Counted from the first letter of the stretch, positions 19,791 to 29,726 are shown. The stretch is DNA of 64,000 bases from Martelella alba (GCF_005217455.1 NZ_SZPQ01000002.1:1-64000); one strand, 5' to 3'. The notes: generated from the letters alone by a model not told the origin. A program made the numbers and translations.

Positions 19791-19938
19791 ATTCAGGCAG
19801 GTTTTCTGGCTTTGCGTCATCCGCCTCCGGACCTTCCCAATCGTGGACGATCAGTGGTTGCTCCAGATTTGTCGGCATTACAGCAGCGGGGGCTGCGGAG
19901 GCTTTTCACCTCCTTCCCTGACGGCCTTTCGGCGCGTC
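19791..19938 (-). ncRNA. Cobalamin riboswitch in the cbiA leader
   Basis: Read on the minus strand, the conserved elements appear in order: GGGAAGGAGGTGAAAAGCC (from about 19924), CCCCCGCTGCTGTAATG, AACCACTG, TTGGGAAGG, GGATGA and the B12 box AGCCAGAAAACCTGCCT. Terminal P1 arms pair exactly: ATTCAGG (19938-19932) with CCTGAAT (19797-19791). The element ends about 140 nt before the cbiA start, leaving room for an expression platform. In the known mechanism adenosylcobalamin binding lowers cbiA translation or transcription. I did not resolve which platform operates here. Confidence 0.92.
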
Positions 19939-20318
19939 GTACCTGAATACGTTGTCCGATGCTTGATTGGCGGCGGCGATAGTCGTCGGCCAATCAGTGT
20001 GAACCCGGGTCATGAAACGCGTTGTCGCCTTGCTTCAACGCGTCATGTTTTAGGTTATCCCTACTGTAAAATAACTCTTGGTGAATATACCCCCTTCCGG
20101 ATCAAAAAAAATGACCGTGACAAGGATTTTTTTATGATTTTATTGACGAGGTATAACACTTTTTAGTGATCATCGCCGCGACACACCCGGTGAAATCGCC
20201 ATCGCCGGGCTGTTTTTTACTCCATTGGAATAAGAAAAAATTGTGTTGGCTGGATATTAAAAATGCGATAGGGATCGTGAGAAAAAAATGTCGAGACCGA
20301 AAAAAGAATTATCGCGGG
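19939..20318 (-). promoter_or_regulatory. cob operon promoter region, between riboswitch and pocR
   Basis: A non-coding stretch of 380 bp. On the minus strand a -10-like TATATT lies near 20080, but no -35 is at normal distance, as expected for an activator-dependent promoter. PocR activation is established for the Salmonella cob promoter. A plus-strand hairpin with CCCGG and CCGGG arms followed by six T (about 20189-20216) could be a weak terminator, though no plus-strand gene precedes it. No gene is supported here. Confidence 0.4.
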
Positions 20319-21242
20319 TTAATTATAAAGCGCGACGATATCTTTATTCTCCGGCGGCAACATATGTTGTTCGCGATAAGCTTGCGGGGTAATGCGATAC
20401 GTTTGGCGAAACACCTTGCAGAAATAGCTGGCCTGGGAAAACCCCAGATTCCTGGCAATCGTGGCGATGGGCCAATCGCTTTGCTCCAGCATTTGCCGGG
20501 CGCTTTCCATACGCAATTGATTAACGTAAGCATTGAAACCGATACCCTGGTATTTTTTGAACAATTTACTGAAATAGTAGGGGCTGAGATACACCAGGGC
20601 CGCCACATCTTCCAGACGCAGGTCTTCGGTATAATGGCCCTCAATGTAGCGCAACGCCTTTTTCATTTTGCCATCGTGCTGGCTCGGCACCAGAGCGCGG
20701 CGCGGCGGCGCGGCGGCGTGATCTTTGAAAACCACCACTTCCAGCTGTTGTTTCAGATAGTTATCAACAATCATTTTCAACAGTTCGGCGGAAGAAATCA
20801 ACCGATCGAAATCCACCACCGGTATTTTTTCGAAATGGGTAGTAAACTGATTATCCTTGCGCCAGGCGGAACTGGTACAGTCCTGCACCGAGGGCAGAAC
20901 GACCGTGTCATGCACCCTGACCTGCCCGCAAAGCACAAATCCCACCAAATGGCCGCTTATCAGTAAGGGAATGGAAAAATCGGTCAAACCCGCATGGCAG
21001 CGGTATATACATGGCTGATTGGATTTGGAGGCCTCAAGGCCGCCGCAGCGGTCGCTCATCCGGCAACGCCGGCTCATTTCGGGATCCTGGCGCATCATTT
21101 GACAAAAGGGGGTGAAATTATATAACTCCGAGACTTCCTCGCCGTGGATATTCACCACCACGACCGCCAGATTGGTGGCTTTAGCGAAATCCTGCGCGAT
21201 TTTATTTATCAATTCCGAATCCATGAAGCTGCTGGAATTCAT
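20319..21242 (-). CDS. pocR: AraC-family activator of cob and pdu operons
   Basis: A 307-residue regulator that senses 1,2-propanediol and activates both the cob and pdu operons in Salmonella. The N-terminal PocR sensory domain (about residues 8-170) has cysteine clusters in RRCRMSDRCGG and CIYRCHAGLTDFSIP. The C-terminal AraC DNA-binding domain (about 205-300) includes LSPYYFSKLFKKYQGIGFNA and NLGFSQASYFCKVFRQTY. GAGAGAGG precedes the ATG. Its position between the cob operon and pduF supports the same dual role. Confidence 0.96.
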   Translation of the reverse strand: MNSSSFMDSELINKIAQDFAKATNLAVVVVNIHGEEVSELYNFTPFCQMMRQDPEMSRRCRMSDRCGGLEASKSNQPCIYRCHAGLTDFSIPLLISGHLVGFVLCGQVRVHDTVVLPSVQDCTSSAWRKDNQFTTHFEKIPVVDFDRLISSAELLKMIVDNYLKQQLEVVVFKDHAAAPPRRALVPSQHDGKMKKALRYIEGHYTEDLRLEDVAALVYLSPYYFSKLFKKYQGIGFNAYVNQLRMESARQMLEQSDWPIATIARNLGFSQASYFCKVFRQTYRITPQAYREQHMLPPENKDIVALYN

Positions 21243-21487
21243 ACCGGCCTCTCTCGCGCTTTACTAATGTTTAATAAAATAGTAACAAATTAGACGGGAT
21301 TCATCTGTTCGTCACTTCCCGTGGAAAGATGAAACGGTCACAACTAAATATCCGGAAGGCAACGGAAGTATGCGCTGATCATCTTCCTGAGTCACTTTTA
21401 AAGCTACCCTAGATTAAATCATCTTTCTCCCAGGACAGAATGTGCTCTGCCACACAAATAATATCATTCCCTACCCCCGTACAGTAG

Positions 21488-21524
21488 AGCAAAATTCCGC
21501 CACCCCGTCGGCGCGGCGGAATTT
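21488..21524 (-). terminator. Rho-independent terminator of pduF
   Basis: Perfect 10-bp arms, AAATTCCGCC (21492-21501) and GGCGGAATTT (21515-21524), enclose a 13-nt loop. On the minus strand the stem is followed by TTTTGCTC, 17 bp beyond the pduF stop. Confidence 0.8.
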
Positions 21525-21540
21525 CCGCACGATTCCTCCA

Positions 21541-22377
21541 TCAAGCGCCGGACCCTGCGGCGGGTTTATCGCCTTGCTCCTGACCGGCCGCATAGGGCAG
21601 ATTGCGGCCGATGCAATAACGGTATATGGCCGCGCCGAGGATGCCGCCGATAACCGGCGCCACAAGGGGCACGATAAAATAAGGAATTTCCCGTCCGCCG
21701 GTCATGGCGATAGGCCCCCAGCCGGCCAGAAACGTGAAGAGCTTCGGACCGAAGTCGCGGGCCGGATTCATGGCGAATCCGGTCAGCGGCGCGGTGGCGG
21801 CGCCGATCACCGCCACCAGGACGCCGATGAGCAACGGCGCCAATGGCCCTTTGGGCACGCCGTTGCCGTCATCGGTCAACGCCATGATGAGCCCGACAAG
21901 GATGGAACTGATGACCATTTCCACCAGCGCCGCCAGCCATACGCTGATGGCCGCCGCCGGATAGGTGGAGAAAATGCTGGCCAGAAACAGGCTGGCCTGA
22001 CTGCCCCTCACCATCTGGTGTATCTGTTCGACCTGGGCGAACAGATTGTGGTAAAGCAGATAGGTCAACGCCGCGCCGCAAAACGCGCCGGCCATTTGCG
22101 CCAAAATGTAGGGCGCGACTTTTCTGACGTCGAAACGGGCGAACAACCACAATGCGATGGTTACCGCCGGATTGAGATGGGCCCCCGATATACCGGCGGT
22201 CAGGTAGACCGCCAGGGCGATGCCCAGGCCCCACACCACGCAGATTTCCCACAGACCGAAGCTGGCGCCGGCCACTTTCGCCGCGCACAGGACGCTGGTG
22301 CCGAAAAACATGAATAATCCGGTACCCAAAAATTCAGCAAGGCATGGCCCTATCACTGATTCGCGGGATTTTTTCAT
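21541..22377 (-). CDS. pduF: Propanediol/glycerol diffusion facilitator
   Basis: A 278-residue aquaglyceroporin of the MIP family that lets propanediol or glycerol cross the inner membrane. Both family NPA motifs are present, in SGAHLNPAVTIALW and GFAMNPARDFGPK; the Asp after the second NPA region is typical of glycerol facilitators. Six hydrophobic segments are visible. AGGAAGAG precedes the ATG. It is divergent from pduA across about 800 bp and shares its direction with pocR. Confidence 0.95.
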   Translation of the reverse strand: MKKSRESVIGPCLAEFLGTGLFMFFGTSVLCAAKVAGASFGLWEICVVWGLGIALAVYLTAGISGAHLNPAVTIALWLFARFDVRKVAPYILAQMAGAFCGAALTYLLYHNLFAQVEQIHQMVRGSQASLFLASIFSTYPAAAISVWLAALVEMVISSILVGLIMALTDDGNGVPKGPLAPLLIGVLVAVIGAATAPLTGFAMNPARDFGPKLFTFLAGWGPIAMTGGREIPYFIVPLVAPVIGGILGAAIYRYCIGRNLPYAAGQEQGDKPAAGSGA

Positions 22378-22416
22378 AGTCTCTTCCTATGTGGATTGAT
22401 GTATGCCCTTCATCCC

Positions 22417-22613
22417 TTATACCCGCCATACTTCAGGCTGCTTCTTTGCCGGCCTTGTTCGCCCGCCCTCATCGTAGGGCCGGTCGGGCGTCCAGCGCTG
22501 TTCGGGAAATATCCTGTCCGGCCGCGGGTGCACCGTTGGCGGGACGCCTTCATTTTTGACGAAGGCGTCCCTCGCCTGCCGCCGCGATGCAACTTGAAGT
22601 ATGACGAGTATAA
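22417..22613. mobile_element. 197-bp MITE-like element with terminal inverted repeats
   Basis: The 25-bp ends (22417-22441 and 22589-22613) are imperfect inverted repeats: the left reads TTATACCCGCCATACTTCAG, and the right, reversed, reads TTATACTCGTCATACTTCAA. No protein is encoded. Inside is a perfect 11-bp-arm hairpin, GGGACGCCTTC (22541-22551) and GAAGGCGTCCC (22561-22571). The same TIR core recurs in a short hairpin at 44779-44818. This looks like a non-autonomous repeat inserted in the pduF-pduA gap. No target-site duplication was identified. Confidence 0.6.
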
Positions 22614-23177
22614 ATGCTTAATTGCCCAACCGTGTTAACGTGGCATTATCGACGCGGGACAGGGCGAACACTAAATTAGCGGCAAAACGTCGATGAAGAA
22701 AAGATATTTATTGACTAATTGAGATCTGGCTTGCAATTCAATTTCCGGGAGAGAAATGAGAATGGATAAATTCATCTCTTGCATAGTAAAAAACAATTCA
22801 CCCACATGATTATTAAGAATCACAAAGAATAAAAATCACTATAAATCAGATAATTAAAATTCATTCTTAATAAGATTTTTTTGTCCTCGTCAATCTTCGT
22901 CTTGTGCTGAACGTGCATTTTCCGGATCCCGATTATGTTCAAAAATCAAGTGTTCAGTTGCCAATCTGCAAAGGGGAATTGCGCTTTTTAATAGAGCCAG
23001 AAATAGCCGAATCAGCGGACTTTCCTTGGCTGAAAGAAAATGAATGACAAAATTTTGCTATGCCAATACCAATTATTTTTGCAATACAATTTGCAACTCA
23101 ACCATTAATTCTCACCATTTATCCGTATATTGCTGTCCGGACACCCCAAATATCAATGCTTGGTCGAGGTAATGAAA
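22614..23177 (+). promoter_or_regulatory. AT-rich pdu operon control region
   Basis: About 560 bp of strikingly AT-rich non-coding DNA upstream of pduA, unlike the GC-rich genes on either side. It contains a perfect 11-bp inverted repeat, TTATTAAGAAT (22810-22820) and ATTCTTAATAA (22863-22873), followed by seven T. PocR, CRP and ArcA control is known for Salmonella pdu; no site could be assigned with confidence here. No gene is supported. Confidence 0.5.
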
Positions 23178-23462
23178 ATGCAACAAGAAGCCCTGGGCAT
23201 GGTTGAAACCAAAGGTCTGACCGCCGCCATTGAAGCGGCCGATACCATGGTGAAATCGGCCAATGTCATGTTGGTCGGTTACGAAAAAATCGGTTCCGGA
23301 CTGGTGACGGTGATCGTGCGCGGCGATGTGGGCGCGGTCAAGGCCGCCACCGATGCCGGCGCCGTCGCCGCGGCCAATGTCGGCGAAGTGGTGGCGACCC
23401 ATGTTATTCCGCGTCCCCATGCGGATGTGGAAAAATTTTTGCCTAAAGGTATCCGCGAATGA
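23178..23462 (+). CDS. pduA: Microcompartment shell hexamer PduA
   Basis: A 94-residue single-BMC-domain shell protein. Its hexamers tile the facets of the propanediol microcompartment and form the pore for substrate. The start [20 protein letters not shown] is essentially that of Salmonella PduA, and the pore-region motif [13 protein letters not shown] is intact. I chose the second of two close ATGs (23178) because GAGGT then sits seven bases upstream. The stop overlaps the pduB start (ATGA). Confidence 0.96.
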   Translation: MQQEALGMVETKGLTAAIEAADTMVKSANVMLVGYEKIGSGLVTVIVRGDVGAVKAATDAGAVAAANVGEVVATHVIPRPHADVEKFLPKGIRE

Positions 23463-24268
23463 GCACCGAAAACGTCATCGACCAAATTCTGGCCCGGGTG
23501 ATGGAAAAAATCGGTGACGACGCCTCCGGGTCCCCTTCTCTCACTTCCTTGGAACGAGGTCGGAATATGTCGGAAAGCACCTGTAATCTGACGGAATTCG
23601 TCGGCACGGCGATCGGGGACACCATAGGTCTGGTGATCGCCAACGTCGACAGCAATGTGCTGGCGGCGATGAAACTGGAAAAACATTATCGATCCATCGG
23701 TATCCTGGGCGCCCGCACCGGCGCCGGCCCTCATATCATGGCGGCGGACGAAGCGGTGAAAGGCACCAATACCGAGGTCGTGGCCATTGAATTGGCGCGC
23801 GACACCAAAGGCGGCGCCGGCCACGGTTCGCTCATCATTTTCGGCGGCGAGGATGTTTCCGATGTGAAGCGCGCCGTGGAAGTGGCGCTGGATAATCTGG
23901 AACGCACCTTCGGCGACGTTTACGGCAATGAAGCCGGCCATATCGAGCTTCAATACAGCGCCCGCGCCAGCTTTGCGCTGCAAAAAGCGTTTGGGTCCCC
24001 TATCGGTAAAGCCTGCGGCGTAATCGTCGGCGCGCCGGCCGCCATCGGCGTTGTCATGGCCGATACGGCGGTGAAGTCCGCCAATGTGGATGTGGTGGCC
24101 TACAGTTCGCCCGCCAAAGGCACCAGCTTTAGCAATGAAGTGATTCTGGTGGTCTCCGGCGATTCCGGCGCGGTCCGCCAGGCGGTGGTCAGCGCCCGGG
24201 AAATCGGCAAGACGCTGCTCGGCACGCTCGGCGGGACACCGAAAAACGATCGCCCGTCTTATATCTGA
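23459..24268 (+). CDS. pduB: Microcompartment shell trimer PduB (with internal PduB' start)
   Basis: A 269-residue tandem-BMC shell protein. Two BMC domains are visible ([20 protein letters not shown] in the first, [20 protein letters not shown] in the second). The N-terminal 36 residues contain a short predicted helix, [15 protein letters not shown], which in Salmonella links core enzymes to the shell. An internal ATG at 23567 ([11 protein letters not shown]) preceded by AGGTCGG would give the short PduB' form known from Salmonella. Confidence 0.96.
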   Translation: MSTENVIDQILARVMEKIGDDASGSPSLTSLERGRNMSESTCNLTEFVGTAIGDTIGLVIANVDSNVLAAMKLEKHYRSIGILGARTGAGPHIMAADEAVKGTNTEVVAIELARDTKGGAGHGSLIIFGGEDVSDVKRAVEVALDNLERTFGDVYGNEAGHIELQYSARASFALQKAFGSPIGKACGVIVGAPAAIGVVMADTAVKSANVDVVAYSSPAKGTSFSNEVILVVSGDSGAVRQAVVSAREIGKTLLGTLGGTPKNDRPSYI

Positions 24269-24283
24269 TTGCAGGGGGATGGC

Positions 24284-25948
24284 ATGAAATCCAAGCGATT
24301 TGAAGCGCTGGCCAAACGGCCGGTGAATCAGGACGGTTTTGTTAAAGAATGGGTCGAGGAAGGCTTTATCGCCATGGAAAGCCCCAACGATCCGAAACCC
24401 TCCATTCGTATTGCTGACGGCAGGATTTGCGAACTGGACGGTAAGACCCGTGATCAATTCGATCTGATCGATCATTTTATCGCCAACTACGGCATCAACC
24501 TGAATCGGGCCGAAGAAGTGATGGCGATGGATTCGGTGAAGCTGGCCAAAATGCTCTGCGATCCGAATGTGCCGCGGGCCGATATCATTCCGCTGACCAC
24601 CGCCATGACGCCGGCGAAAATCGTCGAAGTGATGTCGCAGATGAATGTGGTGGAAATGATGATGGCGATGCAGAAAATGCGCGCGCGCCGCACGCCATCG
24701 CAACAGGCGCACGTCACCAATATCCAGGATAACCCGGTGCAGATTGCCGCCGATGCCGCCGAAGGCGCGTATCGCGGATTCGATGAACAGGAAACCACCG
24801 TGGCGGTGGCGCGCTACGCGCCATTTAACGCCATTGCCCTGCTGGTGGGCTCACAGGTGGGCCGGCCGGGGGTATTGACCCAATGTTCCCTGGAAGAAGC
24901 CACTGAGCTCAAGCTCGGCATGCTCGGCCATACTTGCTATGCCGAAACCATTTCGGTCTACGGCACCGAGCCGGTATTCACCGATGGCGACGATACGCCC
25001 TGGTCGAAGGGCTTTCTGGCGTCATCCTATGCGTCGCGCGGGCTGAAAATGCGCTTTACTTCCGGCTCCGGCTCGGAAGTACAGATGGGCTATGCGGAGG
25101 GCAAATCCATGCTTTATCTGGAAGCCCGCTGCATTTATATCACGCGCGCCGCCGGCGTGCAGGGTTTGCAAAACGGTTCGGTGAGCTGTATCGGCATTCC
25201 ATCGGCCGTCCCCTCGGGTATTCGGGCCGTGCTGGCGGAAAACCTGATTTGCTCTTCGCTGGATCTGGAATGCGCGTCAAGCAACGACCAGACATTTACC
25301 CATTCGGATATGCGTCGAACCGCGCGGCTGTTGATGCAGTTCTTGCCGGGGACCGATTTCATCTCCTCCGGTTATTCGGCGGTCCCCAATTACGACAATA
25401 TGTTTGCCGGGTCGAATGAGGATGCCGAAGACTTCGACGATTACAACGTCATCCAGCGGGATCTGAAAGTGGATGGCGGCCTGCGGCCGGTCCGCGAGGA
25501 AGATGTCGTGGCGATCCGCAACAAAGCGGCGCGCTGTCTGCAGGCGGTATTCGCCGGCATGGGCCTGCCCCCCATCACCGATGAGGAAGTCACCGCGGCC
25601 ACCTACGCCCATGGTTCGAAAGACATGCCGGCGCGCAACAAGGTGGAGGACATCAAATTCGCCCAGGACATCATCACGCTCAACCGGACCAGCCTGGAAG
25701 TGGTAAAGGCCCTGGCCGAACATGGCTTCCCCGACGTGGCGCAACAGGTTCTCAATATGCAAAAAGCCAAGATCGCCGGCGATTACCTGCATACCTCGGC
25801 CATCATCATCGACGATGGCCAGGTGCGATCGGCGGTCAACGATGTCAACGATTACGCGGGTCCGGCCACCGGATACCGTTTGCAGGGCGCGCGCTGGGAA
25901 GAAATCAAAAACATCCCGAATGCGCTCGATCCCAATGAATTGGGCTAA
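24284..25948 (+). CDS. pduC: Propanediol dehydratase large subunit
   Basis: A 554-residue alpha subunit of the adenosylcobalamin-dependent diol dehydratase that converts 1,2-propanediol to propionaldehyde inside the microcompartment. Sequence is nearly identical to Salmonella PduC through blocks such as [20 protein letters not shown] and [20 protein letters not shown] use the ATG at 24284 ([13 protein letters not shown]), which follows AGGGGG and gives the exact family length. Confidence 0.97.
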   Translation: MKSKRFEALAKRPVNQDGFVKEWVEEGFIAMESPNDPKPSIRIADGRICELDGKTRDQFDLIDHFIANYGINLNRAEEVMAMDSVKLAKMLCDPNVPRADIIPLTTAMTPAKIVEVMSQMNVVEMMMAMQKMRARRTPSQQAHVTNIQDNPVQIAADAAEGAYRGFDEQETTVAVARYAPFNAIALLVGSQVGRPGVLTQCSLEEATELKLGMLGHTCYAETISVYGTEPVFTDGDDTPWSKGFLASSYASRGLKMRFTSGSGSEVQMGYAEGKSMLYLEARCIYITRAAGVQGLQNGSVSCIGIPSAVPSGIRAVLAENLICSSLDLECASSNDQTFTHSDMRRTARLLMQFLPGTDFISSGYSAVPNYDNMFAGSNEDAEDFDDYNVIQRDLKVDGGLRPVREEDVVAIRNKAARCLQAVFAGMGLPPITDEEVTAATYAHGSKDMPARNKVEDIKFAQDIITLNRTSLEVVKALAEHGFPDVAQQVLNMQKAKIAGDYLHTSAIIIDDGQVRSAVNDVNDYAGPATGYRLQGARWEEIKNIPNALDPNELG

Positions 25949-25961
25949 CAAGGCGGCCATG

Positions 25962-26636
25962 ATGGAAATCAATGAAACATTATTGCGGCAAATCATCGGC
26001 GAAGTGCTGAGCACCATGCAGACCGGGGACAACCGGGTTTCCTTCGCGCCGGCGCCCGCCGATCCCCCCCATTCCGACGGCAACGGTAAAACCAGCGACT
26101 TTCTGTCCGTCGTCGGCGACGCCGCGCCCGGCACCCGTAAAGATGAAGTGGTTATCGCTATCGGCCCGGCGTTTGGCCTATCGCAAACCACCAATATCAC
26201 CGGCGTGCCGCATAAGCAAATCCTGCGCGAGCTGATCGCCGGGATCGAGGAAGAGGGTATTCACGCCCGGATCATTCGCTGTTTCAAATCCTCCGACGTG
26301 GCCTTCGTGGCGGTGGAGGGGAACCGCCTGAGCGGGTCCGGCATCTCGGTCGGCATCCAGTCCAAAGGCACCACGGTGATTCACCAGCGCGGACTGCCGC
26401 CGCTGTCAAATCTGGAACTTTTCCCCCAGGCGCCGTTGCTGACCCCGGAAACCTATCGGCTCATCGGCAAAAACGCGGCCCGCTACGCCAAAGGAGAATC
26501 CCCCGACCCGGTACCGACCTTAAACGATCAAATGGCCCGGCCGAAATACCAGGCGAAGTCGGCGGTACTGCATATCAAAGAAACCAAATATGTGGTGACC
26601 GGTAAACAGCCGCAGGAACTGCGCGCGACATTTTGA
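25962..26636 (+). CDS. pduD: Propanediol dehydratase medium subunit
   Basis: A 224-residue beta subunit of diol dehydratase, which contributes to B12 binding. The first 18 residues, [18 protein letters not shown], form the amphipathic helix known to direct the enzyme into the microcompartment. [20 protein letters not shown]-like and [10 protein letters not shown]-like core regions follow. I use the second of two adjacent ATGs (25962), matching the Salmonella N-terminus and a better spacing from AAGGCGG. Confidence 0.97.
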   Translation: MEINETLLRQIIGEVLSTMQTGDNRVSFAPAPADPPHSDGNGKTSDFLSVVGDAAPGTRKDEVVIAIGPAFGLSQTTNITGVPHKQILRELIAGIEEEGIHARIIRCFKSSDVAFVAVEGNRLSGSGISVGIQSKGTTVIHQRGLPPLSNLELFPQAPLLTPETYRLIGKNAARYAKGESPDPVPTLNDQMARPKYQAKSAVLHIKETKYVVTGKQPQELRATF

Positions 26637-26650
26637 TTAAGGGAAACATG

Positions 26651-27160
26651 ATGAACGCAGACATTGAAACCCTGGTCCGCGACGTTTTGGCGCGGATGAA
26701 CGGTCAGGATACCGCCGCCCCTGCTCCGGTCGCCGCCAAACCTGGGCGCGCCGGCGTGGCGGATTATCCGCTGGCCAATAAACATCCCGAATGGGTCAAA
26801 ACCGCCACCGGCAAAACCCTGGAGGATTTAACCCTGGAAGGCGTGCTGGCCGGCCGCGTCACCGCCCAGGACGTCAGGATTACCCCGGAAATCCTGCGCA
26901 TACAGGCGGATATCGCCCGCGCCGCGGGCCGGGGACTTCTGGCGATGAATTTCGAACGCGCCGCCGAACTGACCGCGGTGCCGGACGAGCGGATATTGGA
27001 AATGTATAACGCCCTGCGCCCCTACCGTTCCAGTAAGCAGGAATTGCTGGCTATCGCCGACGAGCTGGAAAACCGCTATAAGGCCGGAATTTGCGCCGGG
27101 TTTGTGCGCGAAGCCGCGGAGCTTTACGTTCAGCGGAAAAAACTCAAGGGCGATGATTAA
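26651..27160 (+). CDS. pduE: Propanediol dehydratase small subunit
   Basis: A 169-residue gamma subunit of diol dehydratase. After a helical N-terminal segment (MNADIETLVRDVLARM) and an Ala/Pro linker, the conserved core starts at DYPLANKHPEWVKTATGKTL and ends VQRKKLKGDD as in Salmonella. The ATG at 26651 is the second of two adjacent ones, 14 bp after the pduD stop. Confidence 0.97.
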   Translation: MNADIETLVRDVLARMNGQDTAAPAPVAAKPGRAGVADYPLANKHPEWVKTATGKTLEDLTLEGVLAGRVTAQDVRITPEILRIQADIARAAGRGLLAMNFERAAELTAVPDERILEMYNALRPYRSSKQELLAIADELENRYKAGICAGFVREAAELYVQRKKLKGDD

Positions 27161-27188
27161 AAAAGGATACGCGGTATAGGAGCGGTCA

Positions 27189-29033
27189 ATGGCATACATC
27201 GTAGGGGTTGATATCGGTAATTCCTCAACCGAAGCGGCGCTGGCCGAAACAGGGCCGTCCGGCGGGTTGCGGTTTCTCGCCGGCGCCCTCACCGACACCA
27301 CCGGCATCAAGGGCACCCGGCGCAATCTGGCCGGGATCGTGCGGGCCCTGGAACTGGCGACGGCCAAAGCCGGTATCGGCCTGGACGATTTGACGCTCAT
27401 CCGGCTGAACGAGGCGACGCCGGTTATCGGCGATGTGGCGATGGAAACCATTACCGAAACCGTGATCACCGAATCCACCATGATAGGCCATAATCCGAAA
27501 ACCCCCGGCGGATTGGGACTGGGGGTCGGCATCACGATTGATTTCACGGAACTGCTTACCCGTTCCGTCGACCAGCCTTATATCGTCATCGCCCCGGCCG
27601 AGCTGGATTTCGCCGATATCGCCGCCATGATCAACGCCGCCGTGAAAAACGGCTTTCGCATCACCGCGGCAATATTGCAGCGGGACGACGGCGTGCTGGT
27701 CGGCAATCGGCTGGACAAGCCCATCCCTATTGTGGACGAAGTACAGCATATCGACCGGATCCCGCGAGGCATGCCGGCGGCGGTGGAAGTGGCCGCTCCC
27801 GGCAAGGTCATTACCCAGCTTGCCAACCCTTACGGCATCGCCACGGTCTTTCATCTCAACGCCGACGAAACCCGCGCCATCGTACCTGTGGCGCGGGCCT
27901 TGATCGGCACCCGCTCAGCCGTGGTGGTAAAAACGCCCAAAGGCGACGTCAAAGCCCGGACCATCCCGGCCGGCCATCTGGAATTGCTGGCCGGCAACCG
28001 GTCGAGCCGCGTGGATGTCCATCTGGGGGCGGAGAAAATCATGCAGGCCGTCACGGCGCTGGGCCGGCTGGATAATGCCCGGGGCGAGCCAGGCACCCAT
28101 ATTGGCGGCATGTTGGAGCAGGTTCGGCAAACCATGGCGGAACTGACCGGCAAAGAGGCCGCCGGCGTGGCCATTCAGGATCTGCTGGCAGTGGATACCT
28201 TTGTTCCGGTGAATGTCAAAGGCGGCTTGGCCGGCGAATTTTTTATGGAACAGGCGGTGGGCATCGCGGCCATGGTGAAATCCGATCGGTTGCAAATGGC
28301 CGATATCGCCCAGGCGCTGCAACAGCAGACGGGAATCGAGGTCGCCGTCGGCGGCGCGGAAGCGGAAGCGGCCATTTTGGGCGCGCTGACCACGCCCGGC
28401 ACCCGGCGGCCGCTGGCCATTCTCGATCTGGGCGCCGGCTCCACCGACGCGTCAATTATCAACGCCGCCGGCCGGATTGTCGCAACGCATTTGGCCGGCG
28501 CCGGCGACATGGCGACATTGCTTATCGACTCCGAGCTGGGGCTGGAGCAGCGCCAATTGGCGGAAGACATTAAAAAGTATCCGCTGGCCAAGGTGGAAAG
28601 CCTGTTCCATATCCGTCACGAAGACGGCAGCGTGCAATTTTTCAAACATCCCCTGCCCCCGGACGTTTTTGCGCGCGTGGTGGTGGTGAAAGAAGACGGC
28701 CTGACGCCGTTGCCCGGCGATCTGGCATTGGAAAAAGTCCGTCTGGTGCGGCGCACCGCCAAGCAACGCGTTTTCGTCACCAATGCCTTGCGCGCCCTGG
28801 CGCAGGTCAGTCCCACCGGCAATATCCGCGATATTCCCTTTGTCGTGCTGGTGGGCGGTTCGGCGCTGGATTTCGAAATACCGCAACTGATCACCGACGC
28901 GCTGGCCCACTACCATCTGGTGGCCGGCCAAGGCAATGTCCGCGCCATAGAGGGGCCGCGCAACGCGGTCGCCACCGGACTGGTATTGTCCTGGGCAAGC
29001 ATGGCCGGACACACAACCGGAGGCGCCCTATGA
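27189..29033 (+). CDS. pduG: Diol dehydratase reactivase large subunit
   Basis: A 614-residue ATP-dependent chaperone that exchanges damaged cobalamin out of diol dehydratase. It has an actin-like ATPase fold with phosphate motifs YIVGVDIGNSSTEAAL at the N-terminus and LAILDLGAGSTDASII in the second half. AGGAG precedes the ATG. The stop overlaps the pduH start (ATGA), as expected for two subunits of one complex. Confidence 0.97.
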   Translation: MAYIVGVDIGNSSTEAALAETGPSGGLRFLAGALTDTTGIKGTRRNLAGIVRALELATAKAGIGLDDLTLIRLNEATPVIGDVAMETITETVITESTMIGHNPKTPGGLGLGVGITIDFTELLTRSVDQPYIVIAPAELDFADIAAMINAAVKNGFRITAAILQRDDGVLVGNRLDKPIPIVDEVQHIDRIPRGMPAAVEVAAPGKVITQLANPYGIATVFHLNADETRAIVPVARALIGTRSAVVVKTPKGDVKARTIPAGHLELLAGNRSSRVDVHLGAEKIMQAVTALGRLDNARGEPGTHIGGMLEQVRQTMAELTGKEAAGVAIQDLLAVDTFVPVNVKGGLAGEFFMEQAVGIAAMVKSDRLQMADIAQALQQQTGIEVAVGGAEAEAAILGALTTPGTRRPLAILDLGAGSTDASIINAAGRIVATHLAGAGDMATLLIDSELGLEQRQLAEDIKKYPLAKVESLFHIRHEDGSVQFFKHPLPPDVFARVVVVKEDGLTPLPGDLALEKVRLVRRTAKQRVFVTNALRALAQVSPTGNIRDIPFVVLVGGSALDFEIPQLITDALAHYHLVAGQGNVRAIEGPRNAVATGLVLSWASMAGHTTGGAL

Positions 29034-29383
29034 GCGACGAACAAACAGACCGGCCGGCGGTGGTCATCGTCGCCGATCCCGCGCTGCGGCCGACGGACTG
29101 GCGGCAATTACTGCTGGGCATGGAGGAAGAAGGCATCCCCTTCGTTATTCGCCGCCCCGATGGCGTTTTACCATTGCACGCACAGGCGTATGAGGCCGCC
29201 GCCGCTTCGCCGTTGTCGGTCGGCATCGCCATAGACGCGCGAAAGGCGGTGGTTCACGAACCGCATCTGGCCGTTGATAAACCGCTGTTCGTCATGGAGG
29301 ACTATCGCGGCCTGCCGGCGGAGGCATTGCGAGGGCTGGGCGGCAATGCGGCGCGCCTGGTCAAGGGATTACCGTTTAAATGA
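29030..29383 (+). CDS. pduH: Diol dehydratase reactivase small subunit
   Basis: A 117-residue partner of PduG that resembles the dehydratase beta subunit and takes its place during reactivation. Conserved stretches are [18 protein letters not shown] and [15 protein letters not shown]. It is slightly shorter than the Salmonella protein. It is translationally coupled to pduG. Confidence 0.94.
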   Translation: MSDEQTDRPAVVIVADPALRPTDWRQLLLGMEEEGIPFVIRRPDGVLPLHAQAYEAAAASPLSVGIAIDARKAVVHEPHLAVDKPLFVMEDYRGLPAEALRGLGGNAARLVKGLPFK

Positions 29384-29426
29384 TACCGGGCGGCGATTGC
29401 GCCTCGCCCTCTACAGGAGAATGAAG

Positions 29427-29711
29427 ATGAATAATGCGTTGGGACTCATCGAAACCAAGGGTCTGGTCGGCGCCATTGTCGCGGCCGACGCCATGGTCAA
29501 ATCGGCCAATGTGCAGTTGGTGGGCTATGAAAAAATCGGTTCGGGGCTGGTCACTGTGATGGTTCGGGGGGATGTCGGCGCGGTAAAGGCCGCGGTGGAA
29601 TCCGGTTCGGTCGCCGCCCAAGGCGTCGGTAATGTGATATCCACCCATGTCATCCCCCGCCCCCATTCGGACGTCGAAGGCTTTTTGCCGGCGCCGGCGG
29701 CGGATGAATAA
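29427..29711 (+). CDS. pduJ: Microcompartment shell hexamer PduJ
   Basis: A 94-residue single-BMC shell protein, paralogous to PduA (compare [20 protein letters not shown] in both). The start [17 protein letters not shown] matches Salmonella PduJ. The ATG at 29427 is chosen because AGGAGA lies six bases before it. The last six residues (APAADE) differ from the usual short tail. Confidence 0.95.
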   Translation: MNNALGLIETKGLVGAIVAADAMVKSANVQLVGYEKIGSGLVTVMVRGDVGAVKAAVESGSVAAQGVGNVISTHVIPRPHSDVEGFLPAPAADE

Positions 29712-29726
29712 GTCCGGGGCCGGCCT

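Noticed and set aside
20189-20216. Plus-strand hairpin with T-run below pocR
   Set aside because: Arms of only five pairs and no plus-strand gene upstream, so not listed as a terminator.
20166-20966. 266-codon plus-strand open frame opposite pocR
   Set aside because: Antisense to pocR; the first part lies in AT-rich intergenic DNA and no family is seen.
23279-24712. 477-codon minus-strand open frame
   Set aside because: It is antisense to pduA, pduB and pduC, which match known families. His/Gly/Arg-rich translation is typical of GC-rich antisense frames.
25277-26200. 307-codon minus-strand open frame
   Set aside because: Antisense to pduC and pduD, both nearly identical to known proteins.
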